From: an uncultured Prevotellaceae bacterium
Lineage (GTDB): Bacteria; Bacteroidota; Bacteroidia; Bacteroidales; Bacteroidaceae
Assembly (NCBI GenBank): GCA_902792685.1
Contig: CADBAP010000006.1
Span: 1-57,990, forward strand
Length of the DNA stretch: 57,990 bases
Direction: 5' to 3'
A program made the translations under genes and the position numbers. Below, in pieces: positions 34,642 through 42,501 of this stretch. The notes under the pieces were generated by a model. That model was not told the DNA's origin and did not search any database. It saw only the letters and a program-made list of their open reading frames with translations. Position 1 is the first letter of the stretch; the number at the start of each line of letters is the position of its first letter.

Positions 34642-35046
34642 TTACACCTGGTCTATGGCCACCGCCTTGCGATAACCCATACCCGTCACATGACAAATCA
34701 GCTTTCCTTCCTGGTTTGTCACCCTCACCTCGACGGCAGGAATCTTATGGTGGTCGGCCACGCTGACGGCTTCCGCACGAAGCACATCACCCTCTTTCGC
34801 ACTCGACACATACATGATGCTGTTGCTGATGCCGAACGTGAGCTGTCCCTGACAGTTCATCAGAGCGGCAATAGCCAAGTCGGCCAATGTAAACAGCGCT
34901 CCACCCTGACAAACATTCCCACCGTTCAGGTGGCCTTTCGTCACCGTCATTTCAGCCACAGCGTGCTGTTCGTCCACCTCCGTAATCCTACAGCCGGCAT
35001 TCGCCGCAAAACGGTCCGTACGATTCAGTAATTCCTTGATATCCAT
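34642..35046 (-). CDS. PaaI-family hotdog thioesterase
   Basis: 134 residues. Hotdog core: AEMTVTKGHLNGGNVCQGGALFTLADLAIAALMN, with the Asn-Gly-x-x-x-x-GG-x-x-x-x-x-x-D pattern of acyl-CoA thioesterases, then YVSSAKEGDVLRAEAV. It hydrolyses acyl- or aryl-CoA esters in the cytoplasm. Its stop abuts the GH53 stop (34641/34642) in convergent order, with no spacer for a terminator. Confidence 0.88.
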   Translation of the reverse strand: MDIKELLNRTDRFAANAGCRITEVDEQHAVAEMTVTKGHLNGGNVCQGGALFTLADLAIAALMNCQGQLTFGISNSIMYVSSAKEGDVLRAEAVSVADHHKIPAVEVRVTNQEGKLICHVTGMGYRKAVAIDQV

Positions 35047-35185
35047 TGCAACAGTATCGTTTTTTTAGTTTTTGAGAGTTCAATGATTGATAAATCTGAA
35101 CGCGAAGGTACGAAAAGTTGGGCACAGAACAAAATAAATCGGAAAATAATTACGCATGAAGCATGATGCATTAAGAATTAATTTG

Positions 35186-35193
35186 TATTTTTG
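35186..35193 (+). promoter_or_regulatory. -7 element of the SGNH hydrolase gene
   Basis: TATTTTTG followed by C. It lies 23 bp before the ATG at 35216, inside the longer frame that starts at 35156, which argues for the inner start. Confidence 0.6.
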
Positions 35194-35215
35194 CACATGC
35201 ATTAATCATACATCT

Positions 35216-36022
35216 ATGAAACGAAAACTGCTCTACCTCCTCATCGCCCTGACAACCACACTGGCAGTTGTGGCGCAAACCACACTCACCCACCCCTGGA
35301 CAGGAAAACGCGTAGCATTCTTTGGCGACTCCATCACTGACCCCAAGAACGCCGCCGCGCAAAACAAATACTGGAACCTGCTTCAACAATGGCTCCACAT
35401 CACCCCATACGTCTATGCCGTCAGCGGCAGGCAATGGAACGATATTCCGCGACAGACCGAGCAGCTGCAGACGGAACACGGACAGGACGTCGATGCCATC
35501 CTGATCTTCATCGGCACCAACGACTTCAACGCAGGAGTACCCATCGGCCAATGGTTCATCGAACAGGAAGAAGAAGTGATGGCAGGCATCCACGAACCCA
35601 AGCACATGGTGACACGCATGCATAGGATACCCGATATGAATAGCGACACCTATCGGGGACGCATCAACATTGCCTTAGACAAAGTGAAGCGCACCTATCC
35701 CGACAAGCAGATCGTGCTACTCACCCCCATCCATCGTGCAGGATTCTATCGCAACGAGAAAAACTGGCAGCCCACAGAAGACTATCAGAACAAATGTGGC
35801 GAGTGGATATCTGCATATGTAGAGTCCGTGAAAGAAGCCGGCAACCTATGGGCAGTACCCGTTATCGACCTCAATGCCCTTTGTGGTCTCTACCCCCTGA
35901 TGGACGAATACGTACCCTATTTCAACGATGGCGCTGTCGACCGCCTGCACCCCAACGACAAAGGGCATGAGCGCATGGCCCATACCCTCTATTACCAACT
36001 GTCTGTGCTGCCAGTATATTAA
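35216..36022 (+). CDS. Secreted SGNH/GDSL-family hydrolase
   Basis: 268 residues from the ATG at 35216, which gives a signal peptide (MKRKLLYLLIALTTTLAVVAQ). The longer frame has 20 extra non-signal residues and spans the promoter. SGNH blocks: RVAFFGDSITDPKN (Ser nucleophile), block II Gly, FIGTNDFNAG (Asn), and DRLHPNDKGHERMA (Asp, His). Likely an esterase acting on acetylated polysaccharide or lipids outside the cytoplasm. It lies near the GH53 gene, so plant cell-wall glycans are a reasonable target, though unproven. Confidence 0.88.
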   Translation: MKRKLLYLLIALTTTLAVVAQTTLTHPWTGKRVAFFGDSITDPKNAAAQNKYWNLLQQWLHITPYVYAVSGRQWNDIPRQTEQLQTEHGQDVDAILIFIGTNDFNAGVPIGQWFIEQEEEVMAGIHEPKHMVTRMHRIPDMNSDTYRGRINIALDKVKRTYPDKQIVLLTPIHRAGFYRNEKNWQPTEDYQNKCGEWISAYVESVKEAGNLWAVPVIDLNALCGLYPLMDEYVPYFNDGAVDRLHPNDKGHERMAHTLYYQLSVLPVY

Positions 36023-36037
36023 TTAGACGATACACCA

Positions 36038-36262
36038 TTAAAACACATCATTATGAAAAGAAGTATTTATATCACAACGCTGCTTGTCCTTTTCCGTTCC
36101 TTTCATATGCTCGGAAATAACCGATAGCGTCTGCTTCTTCGCATCAAAAGAAAGAACTTCTGTATATTCGCCCATGAAACCATATTTATGGGGTTTATTG
36201 TCCCGTACGACAGACACAACGCTACAAAGCATGACTATAGCAACAACTAATCTCTTTTTCAT
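36038..36262 (-). pseudogene. Truncated paralogue of the 39908-41146 secreted protein
   Basis: It opens with a signal peptide (MKKRLVVAIVMLCSVVSVV) and continues RDNKPHKYGFMGEYTEVLSF and DAKKQTLSVISEHMKGTEKD. The last part matches the C-terminus of the intact protein (GEYMEVLAFDAKEQ, SILSEYMKGTEKDKRE), with about 340 residues missing between. After MKGTEKDK it runs into unrelated, antisense sequence. A deletion remnant. Confidence 0.7.
36053..36127 (+). pseudogene. Signal-peptide stub of a lost secreted gene
   Basis: MKRSIYITTLLVLF resembles a signal peptide (compare MKKNIYVAILLVGMLF at 39298). It stops at 36127 after about ten residues that are antisense to the neighbouring remnant. The join near 36085 marks a rearrangement junction. 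Confidence 0.55.
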
Positions 36263-36277
36263 ATTCCCATGTTTTAG

Positions 36278-36421
36278 GTCGTTAATACAAACTATCGCCG
36301 GTGCCGTCACCAGCACCAGCTGTCGTTTGCACAAAACAATAAGAAGTTGTCGCGCCAGGATGATTTCTATTCGGGGTTGGTACAATACCGGACTCAATTC
36401 CAGATGAGCAATAGTGTTTAA
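36278..36421 (+). pseudogene. C-terminal gene fragment, family not recognised
   Basis: An open stretch between stops reads NTNYRRCRHQHQLSFAQNNK, then SRQDDFYSGLVQYRTQFQMS and NSV with TAA. It looks like protein but has no start codon or upstream domain. Probably the 3' end of a lost gene. Confidence 0.45.
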
Positions 36422-36480
36422 TCTGTCCAAACTTTGGGGTTCACTTCATACCAGTCGCTCTAAATTTTCAAAAAAGTACT

Positions 36481-36511
36481 GCAAAAAAGGCAGTTTAAAC
36501 TGCCTTTTTGC
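36481..36511. terminator. Palindromic bidirectional terminator
   Basis: AAAAAGGCAGTTT and AAACTGCCTTTTT form a perfect palindrome with A and T runs on both sides. It lies just beyond the kinase 3' fragment on the minus strand. Confidence 0.75.
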
Positions 36512-36532
36512 TTTGCTTTTTGGCGAGGTGAT

Positions 36533-36598
36533 TTAGTCCTTCTTAATCTTCGTGTTCTGATCAACGAACAGGGATTCGACCATCAAGCGGAACCATCC
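36533..36598 (-). pseudogene. 3' fragment of a Ser/Thr kinase paralogue
   Basis: On the minus strand it reads GWFRLMVESLFVDQNTKIKK and D before the stop. The intact kinase at 36953-38419 ends AEWFRAIVDCDFVEQNTKIT, so this is the tail of a second copy whose body is gone. Confidence 0.7.
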
Positions 36599-36705
36599 TA
36601 GCCCTCATGAAGGGAGGGAGAAAGAGGAGAAAAACAGAGATATTTTTCGCTTTCAATAGTGTTTATTAAAAAAAGTTGTAACTTTGCACCCCGAAAACAA
36701 ATCAT

Positions 36706-36859
36706 ATGCAAATCCCTTTGATATCCAGGTGTGTATTGAACTGGGGAACATTTTGTTTCTCACGGACTGCACAATGATGCCATTGACAAATGGAACGCAT
36801 CAGAGAGAGGCGAGCTGTTCAGGTGGCTCAACCAACTGGGTTTCCTCCCCAATGAATAA
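36706..36859 (+). pseudogene. Small gene with two frameshifts
   Basis: A TAACTTTG promoter box (36679-36686) precedes an ATG. Joining three frames by one-base changes at CCCTTT and GGGG would give MQIPFDIQVCIELG, then EHFVSHGLHNDAIDKWNASE and RGELFRWLNQLGFLPNE. The pieces read smoothly, so I infer a decayed gene of about 50 codons. Unknown family. Confidence 0.5.
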
Positions 36860-36952
36860 GTAACCATTCATAACTCTACACAAGACGTTTCCGAACGTCA
36901 TACACGCTAGTGAGAGGATGTGCCGAATGACACATCCTCATTTTTTGTCTTT

Positions 36953-38419
36953 TCAGTTTTTCGTAATCTTCGTGTTCTGTTCAACGAAGTCGCAATCAAC
37001 AATCGCGCGGAACCATTCGGCACTCAGCGTGCCGTTGTCGTTGTACTTGATACGGCAGATGGCATCGCCATTGGTGAACATCTGGTCTGGCGAACTCGAC
37101 ACCCATACCTTGATGGTGTTGTCGTCGAAAGCGGTGGCTGAGATGCGGCCGCTCCATCCTGTCTGATAACCATCGACAGACATCGTACCTGTATATTCCT
37201 CGGTACCGTTGACGCTCGAAAGCTGAATGGTGGTGATAAAGCAGATAGCGGTGCCGCCATAGGTCTCGCCGGCACAGTGTTCGGCGGTATAGGTTCCGTC
37301 CCAACGGCGGATTTGCGGGGCGGCTTCTTCCACGGGTTCTTCGCTGACGGTCTCGGCAACGGTGCTGTCAACGGCTGCAACCTCCTGACCGATGGAGGTG
37401 TCGTCGGAGGACTGTCGTCTGACGATGAAGATGACCAACAAGATCAGCAGGGCGACGAGGGCTGTGACGATAAAGCCCAACAGCATCGAGTTGCTCTTGG
37501 AGTGTGTCTGCTGCGGGGGTATGTCATCACCGTACTGGTTGACGGCCACCGTCTGCGGGTCCTGATAGTAGTAGAAATCATCCACCTGCTGCGGACGTTC
37601 CTTGTAGTTGGGCCGCATCATCCACATGATGCGCTGCTGCATGTCGTAGCTGACGGTCTGTGAGAACGCGAAGGCCCCTACCCCTTCGCCCAGGATATCA
37701 GCGATGGAGGGCGGTGTCTGCCGTGTGAGTATCTGATAGATGGTGGCTCCCAGCGCATAGAAATCTGTCCAGGGACCGAACTTGTCCATATTGCCCTGCA
37801 TCTGTTCGGGGGGAGCGAAGCCGGGTGTATAGGCCAATGCCGACGAGGTGGTCATCATGCCGCCGTGCTCGATATGCTTGCTGGCACCGAAATCAATCAA
37901 TATCAGCTGGTTCTGGTCGTTGATCAGGATATTGGCGGGTTTGATATCGAGGTGCCAGATGTGGTGCTGATGAAGGGTGCGCAACGTGGCGAGCATCTGC
38001 TCCAGATAGTCGTAGGCTTGCTGCTCTGTGACGACCTGCGCTTTCGAGACGTCTGCCAACGAGCGTCCCTGCACATAGTCCATCACATAATAGGCGGTTT
38101 CGTTTTCCTCGAAGAAATCATACACCTTCACAATATGCGGCTCGTCCAGTTCCGAGAGGCGGCGCGCCTCTTTCTCGAACTTGCTCCGCTGCTGACTGAA
38201 CGGCATCGAGTTGGCCTGGTTGCTGACGACCACCGTAGTGGAATCGGCTGAGCTGCGCTCGTTGATGCCCTGCATGAACAGCTCCTTGATGGCCACTTGC
38301 CGCTGGTTGTCGCTTTGTACTGCTTGGTAGGTGATACCGAAGCCTCCCTGGCCCAGCGTTTTTACGATGACGTATTTCCCGTTCTGAAGGGTTGCTCCGT
38401 TGTTTAATGATGCATTCAT
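36953..38419 (-). CDS. Membrane-anchored Ser/Thr protein kinase
   Basis: 488 residues. Kinase domain at 14-280: LGQGGFGITYQA (Gly loop), VAIKELF (ATP Lys), HLDIKPANILI (catalytic loop, HLD in place of HRD), LIDFGASKH (DFG), and APPEQMQG. A single transmembrane helix follows near 316-336 (MLLGFIVTALVALLILLVIFIV). The extracytoplasmic domain (about 380-488) begins RRWDGTYTAEHCAGETYGGT and looks like a lipocalin-like or ligand-binding fold. It should sense outside signals and phosphorylate cytoplasmic targets. A tail copy of a paralogue lies just downstream at 36533-36598. Confidence 0.9.
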   Translation of the reverse strand: MNASLNNGATLQNGKYVIVKTLGQGGFGITYQAVQSDNQRQVAIKELFMQGINERSSADSTTVVVSNQANSMPFSQQRSKFEKEARRLSELDEPHIVKVYDFFEENETAYYVMDYVQGRSLADVSKAQVVTEQQAYDYLEQMLATLRTLHQHHIWHLDIKPANILINDQNQLILIDFGASKHIEHGGMMTTSSALAYTPGFAPPEQMQGNMDKFGPWTDFYALGATIYQILTRQTPPSIADILGEGVGAFAFSQTVSYDMQQRIMWMMRPNYKERPQQVDDFYYYQDPQTVAVNQYGDDIPPQQTHSKSNSMLLGFIVTALVALLILLVIFIVRRQSSDDTSIGQEVAAVDSTVAETVSEEPVEEAAPQIRRWDGTYTAEHCAGETYGGTAICFITTIQLSSVNGTEEYTGTMSVDGYQTGWSGRISATAFDDNTIKVWVSSSPDQMFTNGDAICRIKYNDNGTLSAEWFRAIVDCDFVEQNTKITKN

Positions 38420-38450
38420 CTTGTGTTTAAAATTAGTTGTTGTGAAGGTG

Positions 38451-38458
38451 CAAATATA
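38451..38458 (-). promoter_or_regulatory. -7 element of the kinase gene
   Basis: Minus-strand TATATTTG (38458-38451), about 30 bp before the start codon at 38419. Confidence 0.55.
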
Positions 38459-38498
38459 TGGAATAATTTTCTGAATGACAAAAAAACAACCTTCTATC

Positions 38499-38530
38499 TT
38501 GCTTTCCTTCGGAAAATTTTCGTAATTTTG
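38499..38530 (+). promoter_or_regulatory. Promoter of the acid phosphatase gene
   Basis: TTG (38499-38501), 21-bp spacer, TAATTTTG (38523-38530), preceded by CG as in several other promoters of the window. Confidence 0.6.
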
Positions 38531-38550
38531 CGCAGATAAATATTGGAAAC

Positions 38551-39270
38551 ATGAAAAAGATAATTGTATTGGCCGTAGCCGCCATAATGGCTACAACGAA
38601 TATCAGTGCACAGGAGGTGAAACCGTATATGCAACTCGACCAGATGCCCCAACTCGTCAACATCTTGCCGGCACCGCCAGCCTTTGAGAGTCCGGAGTTT
38701 GCCTTTGATGCAGTGCGCTACGGATGGGGAAAGGAGCAGCGGCAGAATGCCGAGCGACTGGCACAGGCCATTGCCGATGCGGAATGGTTCGACCACGCGA
38801 AAATCTATGCGCTGTGGAAGGATGCCTTCGGACTGGAGATTACCGAGACGGGCACACCTGAAATCTGGAAACTGATGGAGACGAGTCTGGCCACTACCGA
38901 CCCGATGCGCAAGGATATCAAAGCCTTCTATCACCGTCAGCGCCCCTTCGAGCGTTACAACGACCCAATGCCGTCGCATGAGGAAGACGGGTTGCGCGGC
39001 GAGGGCAGCTACCCCTCCGGTCACAGTCTGCGCGGATGGACCATCTCACTGCTGCTGGCACAGATCGCTCCTGAACGGGCCGACGCGATTTTCACTCGCG
39101 GATGGGACTACTGCAACAGTCGCGTCATCGTAGGTGCTCATTGGCAGAGTGATGTCGATTACAGCCGCACGGCTGCCAGCATCGGTTTCTGTGCCCTGCA
39201 AAACAGCGATGCCTTCATCGCCCAGATGAAGAAGGCTCAGGCAGAATACAAGAAGAAAGTGGTTAAGTAG
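38551..39270 (+). CDS. Secreted class A (PAP2) acid phosphatase
   Basis: 239 residues with a signal peptide (MKKIIVLAVAAIMATTNISAQ). The three PAP2 motifs are complete: K124-x6-R131-P in KAFYHRQRPFERY, PSGH at 155-158, and S190-R-x5-H197 in SRVIVGAHWQSDV. It frees phosphate from many organic phosphates in the periplasm. The next gene follows after 27 bp of TTAAGAAGTTAA repeats. Confidence 0.92.
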   Translation: MKKIIVLAVAAIMATTNISAQEVKPYMQLDQMPQLVNILPAPPAFESPEFAFDAVRYGWGKEQRQNAERLAQAIADAEWFDHAKIYALWKDAFGLEITETGTPEIWKLMETSLATTDPMRKDIKAFYHRQRPFERYNDPMPSHEEDGLRGEGSYPSGHSLRGWTISLLLAQIAPERADAIFTRGWDYCNSRVIVGAHWQSDVDYSRTAASIGFCALQNSDAFIAQMKKAQAEYKKKVVK

Positions 39271-39297
39271 TTAAGAAGTTAAAGAAGTTAAGGGGTT

Positions 39298-39870
39298 ATG
39301 AAAAAGAATATTTATGTAGCAATATTGCTCGTCGGAATGCTGTTTTCGGGCATTCCCGCCTGTCACGCACAGGAATACAAAGCAATCAAAAAACGTGCAA
39401 CGGAGATTTTTACTGACGTGTACAACAAATACGCCATCTGTAACAAGAACATGGACAGTCCGAATCCCTACGGTGTGATTTCCTCGCTCGACGACCAGTA
39501 TTGCAGCAAAGACTGGAATAAGACTTTACGGGCCGTACAGAAGAAAGTAGAAAAGACTGACGGCATCTTCTTTGAGGCCGACTATTGGATTGAGGCACAG
39601 GATTTTGGCGATACGAAGTTCCGTCGAATCGTTGACGTCAAGCCTTTGAAAGACGGTTCCTATCTGGTATCCGTAGAATTTCGGTTGTTTGAAGGTGACC
39701 CGGCAAACAATATCAGCGACCACGATCAGACCATCCATGTAAAACTCGTCAAGGAGCGGGGAAACTGGTATATCGACGACTTCCTCACCAGCAGCGACGA
39801 TGATGGAAACGTGGATGAAAACGCATCCAGCTGGAAGCAAGAGATGCTAAACTATCTTTCAGAAGAATAA
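39298..39870 (+). CDS. Secreted hypothetical protein (DUF3828-like)
   Basis: 190 residues with a signal peptide (to CHAQ). The mature part is an alpha+beta domain: AIKKRATEIFTDVYNKYAIC, YGVISSLDDQYCSKDWNKTL, GSYLVSVEFRLFEGD, and GNWYIDDFLTSSDDDG, ending MLNYLSEE. The C-terminal W-Y-I-D-D-F pattern recalls NTF2-like DUF3828 proteins. No function known. Probably one unit with the phosphatase upstream. Confidence 0.6.
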   Translation: MKKNIYVAILLVGMLFSGIPACHAQEYKAIKKRATEIFTDVYNKYAICNKNMDSPNPYGVISSLDDQYCSKDWNKTLRAVQKKVEKTDGIFFEADYWIEAQDFGDTKFRRIVDVKPLKDGSYLVSVEFRLFEGDPANNISDHDQTIHVKLVKERGNWYIDDFLTSSDDDGNVDENASSWKQEMLNYLSEE

Positions 39871-39871
39871 G

Positions 39872-39907
39872 AATAAAGCCTCAGACGTCAATGTCTGAGG
39901 CTTTATT
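39872..39907. terminator. Bidirectional terminator between convergent genes
   Basis: AATAAAGCCTCAGAC (39872-39886) pairs with GTCTGAGGCTTTATT (39893-39907), a perfect 15-bp stem with A/T runs on both sides. Confidence 0.88.
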
Positions 39908-41146
39908 TTACTGCTCAATTTTCGTCAATGGTTCCGGTTTCAGGTACTTGATGGTGTAAGTCATCTCGCGCTTGTCCTTTTCTGTTCCTTTCATATACTC
40001 GGAAAGAATCGATAGCGCCTGTTCCTTCGCGTCGAAGGCAAGAACTTCCATATATTCACCCGCGATATCATCTTTGTCAACGACCATCTTGCCTTCTATT
40101 GTCCCATCTTCCAGGATGCGGTAAAAAGGTTGCGGCAACTCGTTGTTATTGGTAAAGGCCAGGATAGAACTGTCAACAAACCTCAAGGGTTCCTTCAAGG
40201 AGGGCGAACTGATTTCCAGCATCACCATCACCAACGTCTTTACCAGTTCGCTGGTACCTGTTTCCGCCGACACGTCTTCGGAGTCATCCACCATCTTGTA
40301 GTAACTTTTCGCCACAATCGTATAAGGCGTATCGTCGCCGCCAATCTTCCCGGTCAGCAGTTGTGTCAACGGTGTAATTCCTTCGATTTTCGACCACAGC
40401 TTATAATTTGCAACATCTTCGTCAGTGGGTTCTGTCTCGGCAATTTTATCATACGGTTTCTGAACGTTGGTGATGTATTTGGCACACATCGCCCGCGTTT
40501 CATCCAACGACAGGTCTTTGCCGCGCAAACCGATACAGAAATTGTAGGTCTGTTCGATTGACTTAAACATCGTCTCAATCCACGGGGCGAAACTCTTCAC
40601 AGACTGATATGTCTCCAAGGCTTCCTTGCGCTGATTGCCGACAGCCGCCAACTGGTCGGGCAGGCTGATGCCCTCGACCTCGTCCAGCGAACATTTCAGT
40701 GATTTCCTGCCCACAGCGAAATGGATAATCGCCTCTGCACCTTCCGAGAAGTCCTGTTTCGATTCATAATCTTCCGTTTCCGTCAATGCCGTCGGCCACA
40801 GGTACACATCGATTTTCTTGCCTTTCTGGATGAAGTCTGCAGTACAGAAATTTTCAAACAGAAGCTCTTTCTGTCCGTTCTGTATCGTGTACAAATGCAA
40901 CTGTCGCGCAGCATAGTGCTCATACCTGTCGTAGGTTTCGTGATAAGTGGACGACACCGTTTCGTTGACCACGATCCTCCCTTTGTCTAAATCGAAACAC
41001 ACATCGGCCGTGTGAATCACCACTTCCTCTTCAGGAGGTGTTGTGTCAATCGCTGCAGTATCTGCAACTGTTGCATCAACCTCTTGTGCAAGGCTCATTG
41101 CTGTTCCCAGAATCAGCAAGAGCACGAATAGCATCTCTTTTTTCAT
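39908..41146 (-). CDS. Secreted hypothetical protein (intact paralogue of the 36-kb remnant)
   Basis: 412 residues with a signal peptide (MKKEMLFVLLLILGTAMSLAQ). Then an acidic Thr/Glu-rich linker (residues 22-48) and a mainly alpha+beta body (VCFDLDKGRIVVNETVSSTYH, GAEAIIHFAVGRKSLKCSLD, ITPLTQLLTGKIGGDDTPYT). The C-terminus has GEYMEVLAFDAKEQALSILS and EYMKGTEKDKREMTYTIKYL. That last part is shared with the truncated copy at 36038-36262. No domain recognised. Confidence 0.65.
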   Translation of the reverse strand: MKKEMLFVLLLILGTAMSLAQEVDATVADTAAIDTTPPEEEVVIHTADVCFDLDKGRIVVNETVSSTYHETYDRYEHYAARQLHLYTIQNGQKELLFENFCTADFIQKGKKIDVYLWPTALTETEDYESKQDFSEGAEAIIHFAVGRKSLKCSLDEVEGISLPDQLAAVGNQRKEALETYQSVKSFAPWIETMFKSIEQTYNFCIGLRGKDLSLDETRAMCAKYITNVQKPYDKIAETEPTDEDVANYKLWSKIEGITPLTQLLTGKIGGDDTPYTIVAKSYYKMVDDSEDVSAETGTSELVKTLVMVMLEISSPSLKEPLRFVDSSILAFTNNNELPQPFYRILEDGTIEGKMVVDKDDIAGEYMEVLAFDAKEQALSILSEYMKGTEKDKREMTYTIKYLKPEPLTKIEQ

Positions 41147-41285
41147 AGGTATCTTGTTTTAAGTTTCGCATGTGCTCAATTTCAGGAGTTAGAAGAATTT
41201 ATCGGCCTTCGGCCTCAGGTAGTTAAAAGACAATAGTTTTATCTTCCTTTATCTTCCTTTATCTCCTTCAAACTCCTTCATCTTG

Positions 41286-42185
41286 TTATTTCATCACAAT
41301 CTTCAGGGGAGTATTATTGTTTTTATCAACCTTTACTGTCTTTGCCTTGCATCCTATATATGCCACAATAATTTTCGTTTCTCCGCTTTTAGGAACTTCC
41401 ATTGAGAATTTGCCATCCATATCAGAAACAGCACCTTTACGTGTTCCATCTTCAATAATAGATGCACCGATAATCGGCTCACCATGTTTATCAACAACCT
41501 GTCCGCGAACGGTTATCGTGGATTTGGATGACTGGCCAGACGTTAGTTTGAAGGTGATGGGAACGGTGAATTTTGTACGTACAGGTTGCCCGTTATGCTT
41601 GCCCGGATTCCATTTCGGCATCTTCTTGACCACGCGTACGGCTTCATGGTCTAACGAAGCATCAACGCCCTTGGCAACACTGACGTTCGTGATAGTCCCG
41701 TCGCGCTCTACGACGAAACGAACCAACACTCTTCCTTGTATTCCGTTCTCTGCAGCCACCGGGGGATAGGACACATTGGCGCCCAAAAACTCCGACAGTT
41801 TACCGCTTCCACCCGGAAAGCTTGGCATCTGTTCTACAACCTCGAAAACTTTGTCGTCGTAGTTTTCCGTCGTCGTTTCCTGTACCATGATATTGTTCGG
41901 ATTAGCTACGGTAACTTCTGGCGCCGGTGTGGTAGCTACAACCTTCTTGCTCTCTTCTTTTACAGCCTGCTCCGACTTCGTCGTTGTTTGCTTCTTAACT
42001 GTTGTCGCAGCGGGCTTTTTCGAGGTCGTTGCCGTCTGTTTCTTTGTTGTCGTTTGCTTTTTGGTCGTCGTTGTCGTTTGTTTTTTCACAACAGGTTTCT
42101 GCCTCACATCCTGCGCTGTCGCCATATTGACACACAGCATGCAGAGAAACGCCACGATCATCATTTGATATTTCCTTCTCATCAT
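41286..42185 (-). CDS. TonB C-terminal domain protein fused to a carboxypeptidase-regulatory-like domain
   Basis: 299 residues. Signal peptide to about 24, then a long Lys/Thr-rich linker (residues 30-85, KKQTTTTTKKQTTTKK-type repeats) that could span the periplasm. Residues about 110-215 are a TonB_C domain (FPGGSGKLSEFLGANVSYPP, GRVLVRFVVERDGTITNVSV, MPKWNPGKHNGQPV). Residues about 222-299 are a CarboxypepD_reg-like beta domain (VRGQVVDKHGEPIIGASI, GAVSDMDGKFSMEVPKSG). Usually that beta domain sits at the start of TonB-dependent receptors, so the order here is unusual. Confidence 0.85.
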   Translation of the reverse strand: MMRRKYQMMIVAFLCMLCVNMATAQDVRQKPVVKKQTTTTTKKQTTTKKQTATTSKKPAATTVKKQTTTKSEQAVKEESKKVVATTPAPEVTVANPNNIMVQETTTENYDDKVFEVVEQMPSFPGGSGKLSEFLGANVSYPPVAAENGIQGRVLVRFVVERDGTITNVSVAKGVDASLDHEAVRVVKKMPKWNPGKHNGQPVRTKFTVPITFKLTSGQSSKSTITVRGQVVDKHGEPIIGASIIEDGTRKGAVSDMDGKFSMEVPKSGETKIIVAYIGCKAKTVKVDKNNNTPLKIVMK

Positions 42186-42273
42186 TTTCTTTTGTTAATA
42201 GATTCCATCATTCGTACTACTGTCCGCAAATATCGGAATTTTATTTCAAAACAACAAAAAAAACAAGTTTTAT

Positions 42274-42304
42274 TTTGTATTTCCCTCACTTTCTCGTACC
42301 TTCG
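42274..42304 (+). promoter_or_regulatory. Promoter in front of the truncated panE-like gene
   Basis: TTTG (42274-42277), 19-bp spacer, TACCTTCG (42297-42304). It seems intact and may now drive the protease gene downstream. Confidence 0.55.
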
Positions 42305-42326
42305 CAGCGTTTAAACTAAACGAAAT

Positions 42327-42482
42327 ATGAGATACGGAATCATCGGAACGGGAGCCATTGGCGGATATTACGGAGCCAAACTGGCGCATGCAGGACAGGA
42401 GGTACATTTCCTGTTGCGCAGCGACTATGAGTATGTGAAAGAACACGGCCTGCAGATCGACTCCTGGAAGAAGCAAACTTAA
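42327..42482 (+). pseudogene. Truncated ketopantoate reductase-like (PanE/ApbA) N-terminus
   Basis: 51 codons: MRYGIIGTGAIGGYYGAKLA is the Rossmann NADP-binding start of 2-dehydropantoate 2-reductase, then HAGQEVHFLLRSDYEYVKEH and a stop after WKKQT. The family is about 300 residues, so about 80% is gone. The 3' end is only 20 bp before the C10 protease start, so a deletion or insertion joined the two. Confidence 0.85.
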
Positions 42483-42501
42483 TAAAAAGACTATAGAAAC
42501 T

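Noticed and set aside
35156..35215. N-terminal extension of the SGNH hydrolase
   Set aside because: The extra 20 residues lack signal character and span the likely promoter; the ATG at 35216 gives a standard signal peptide.
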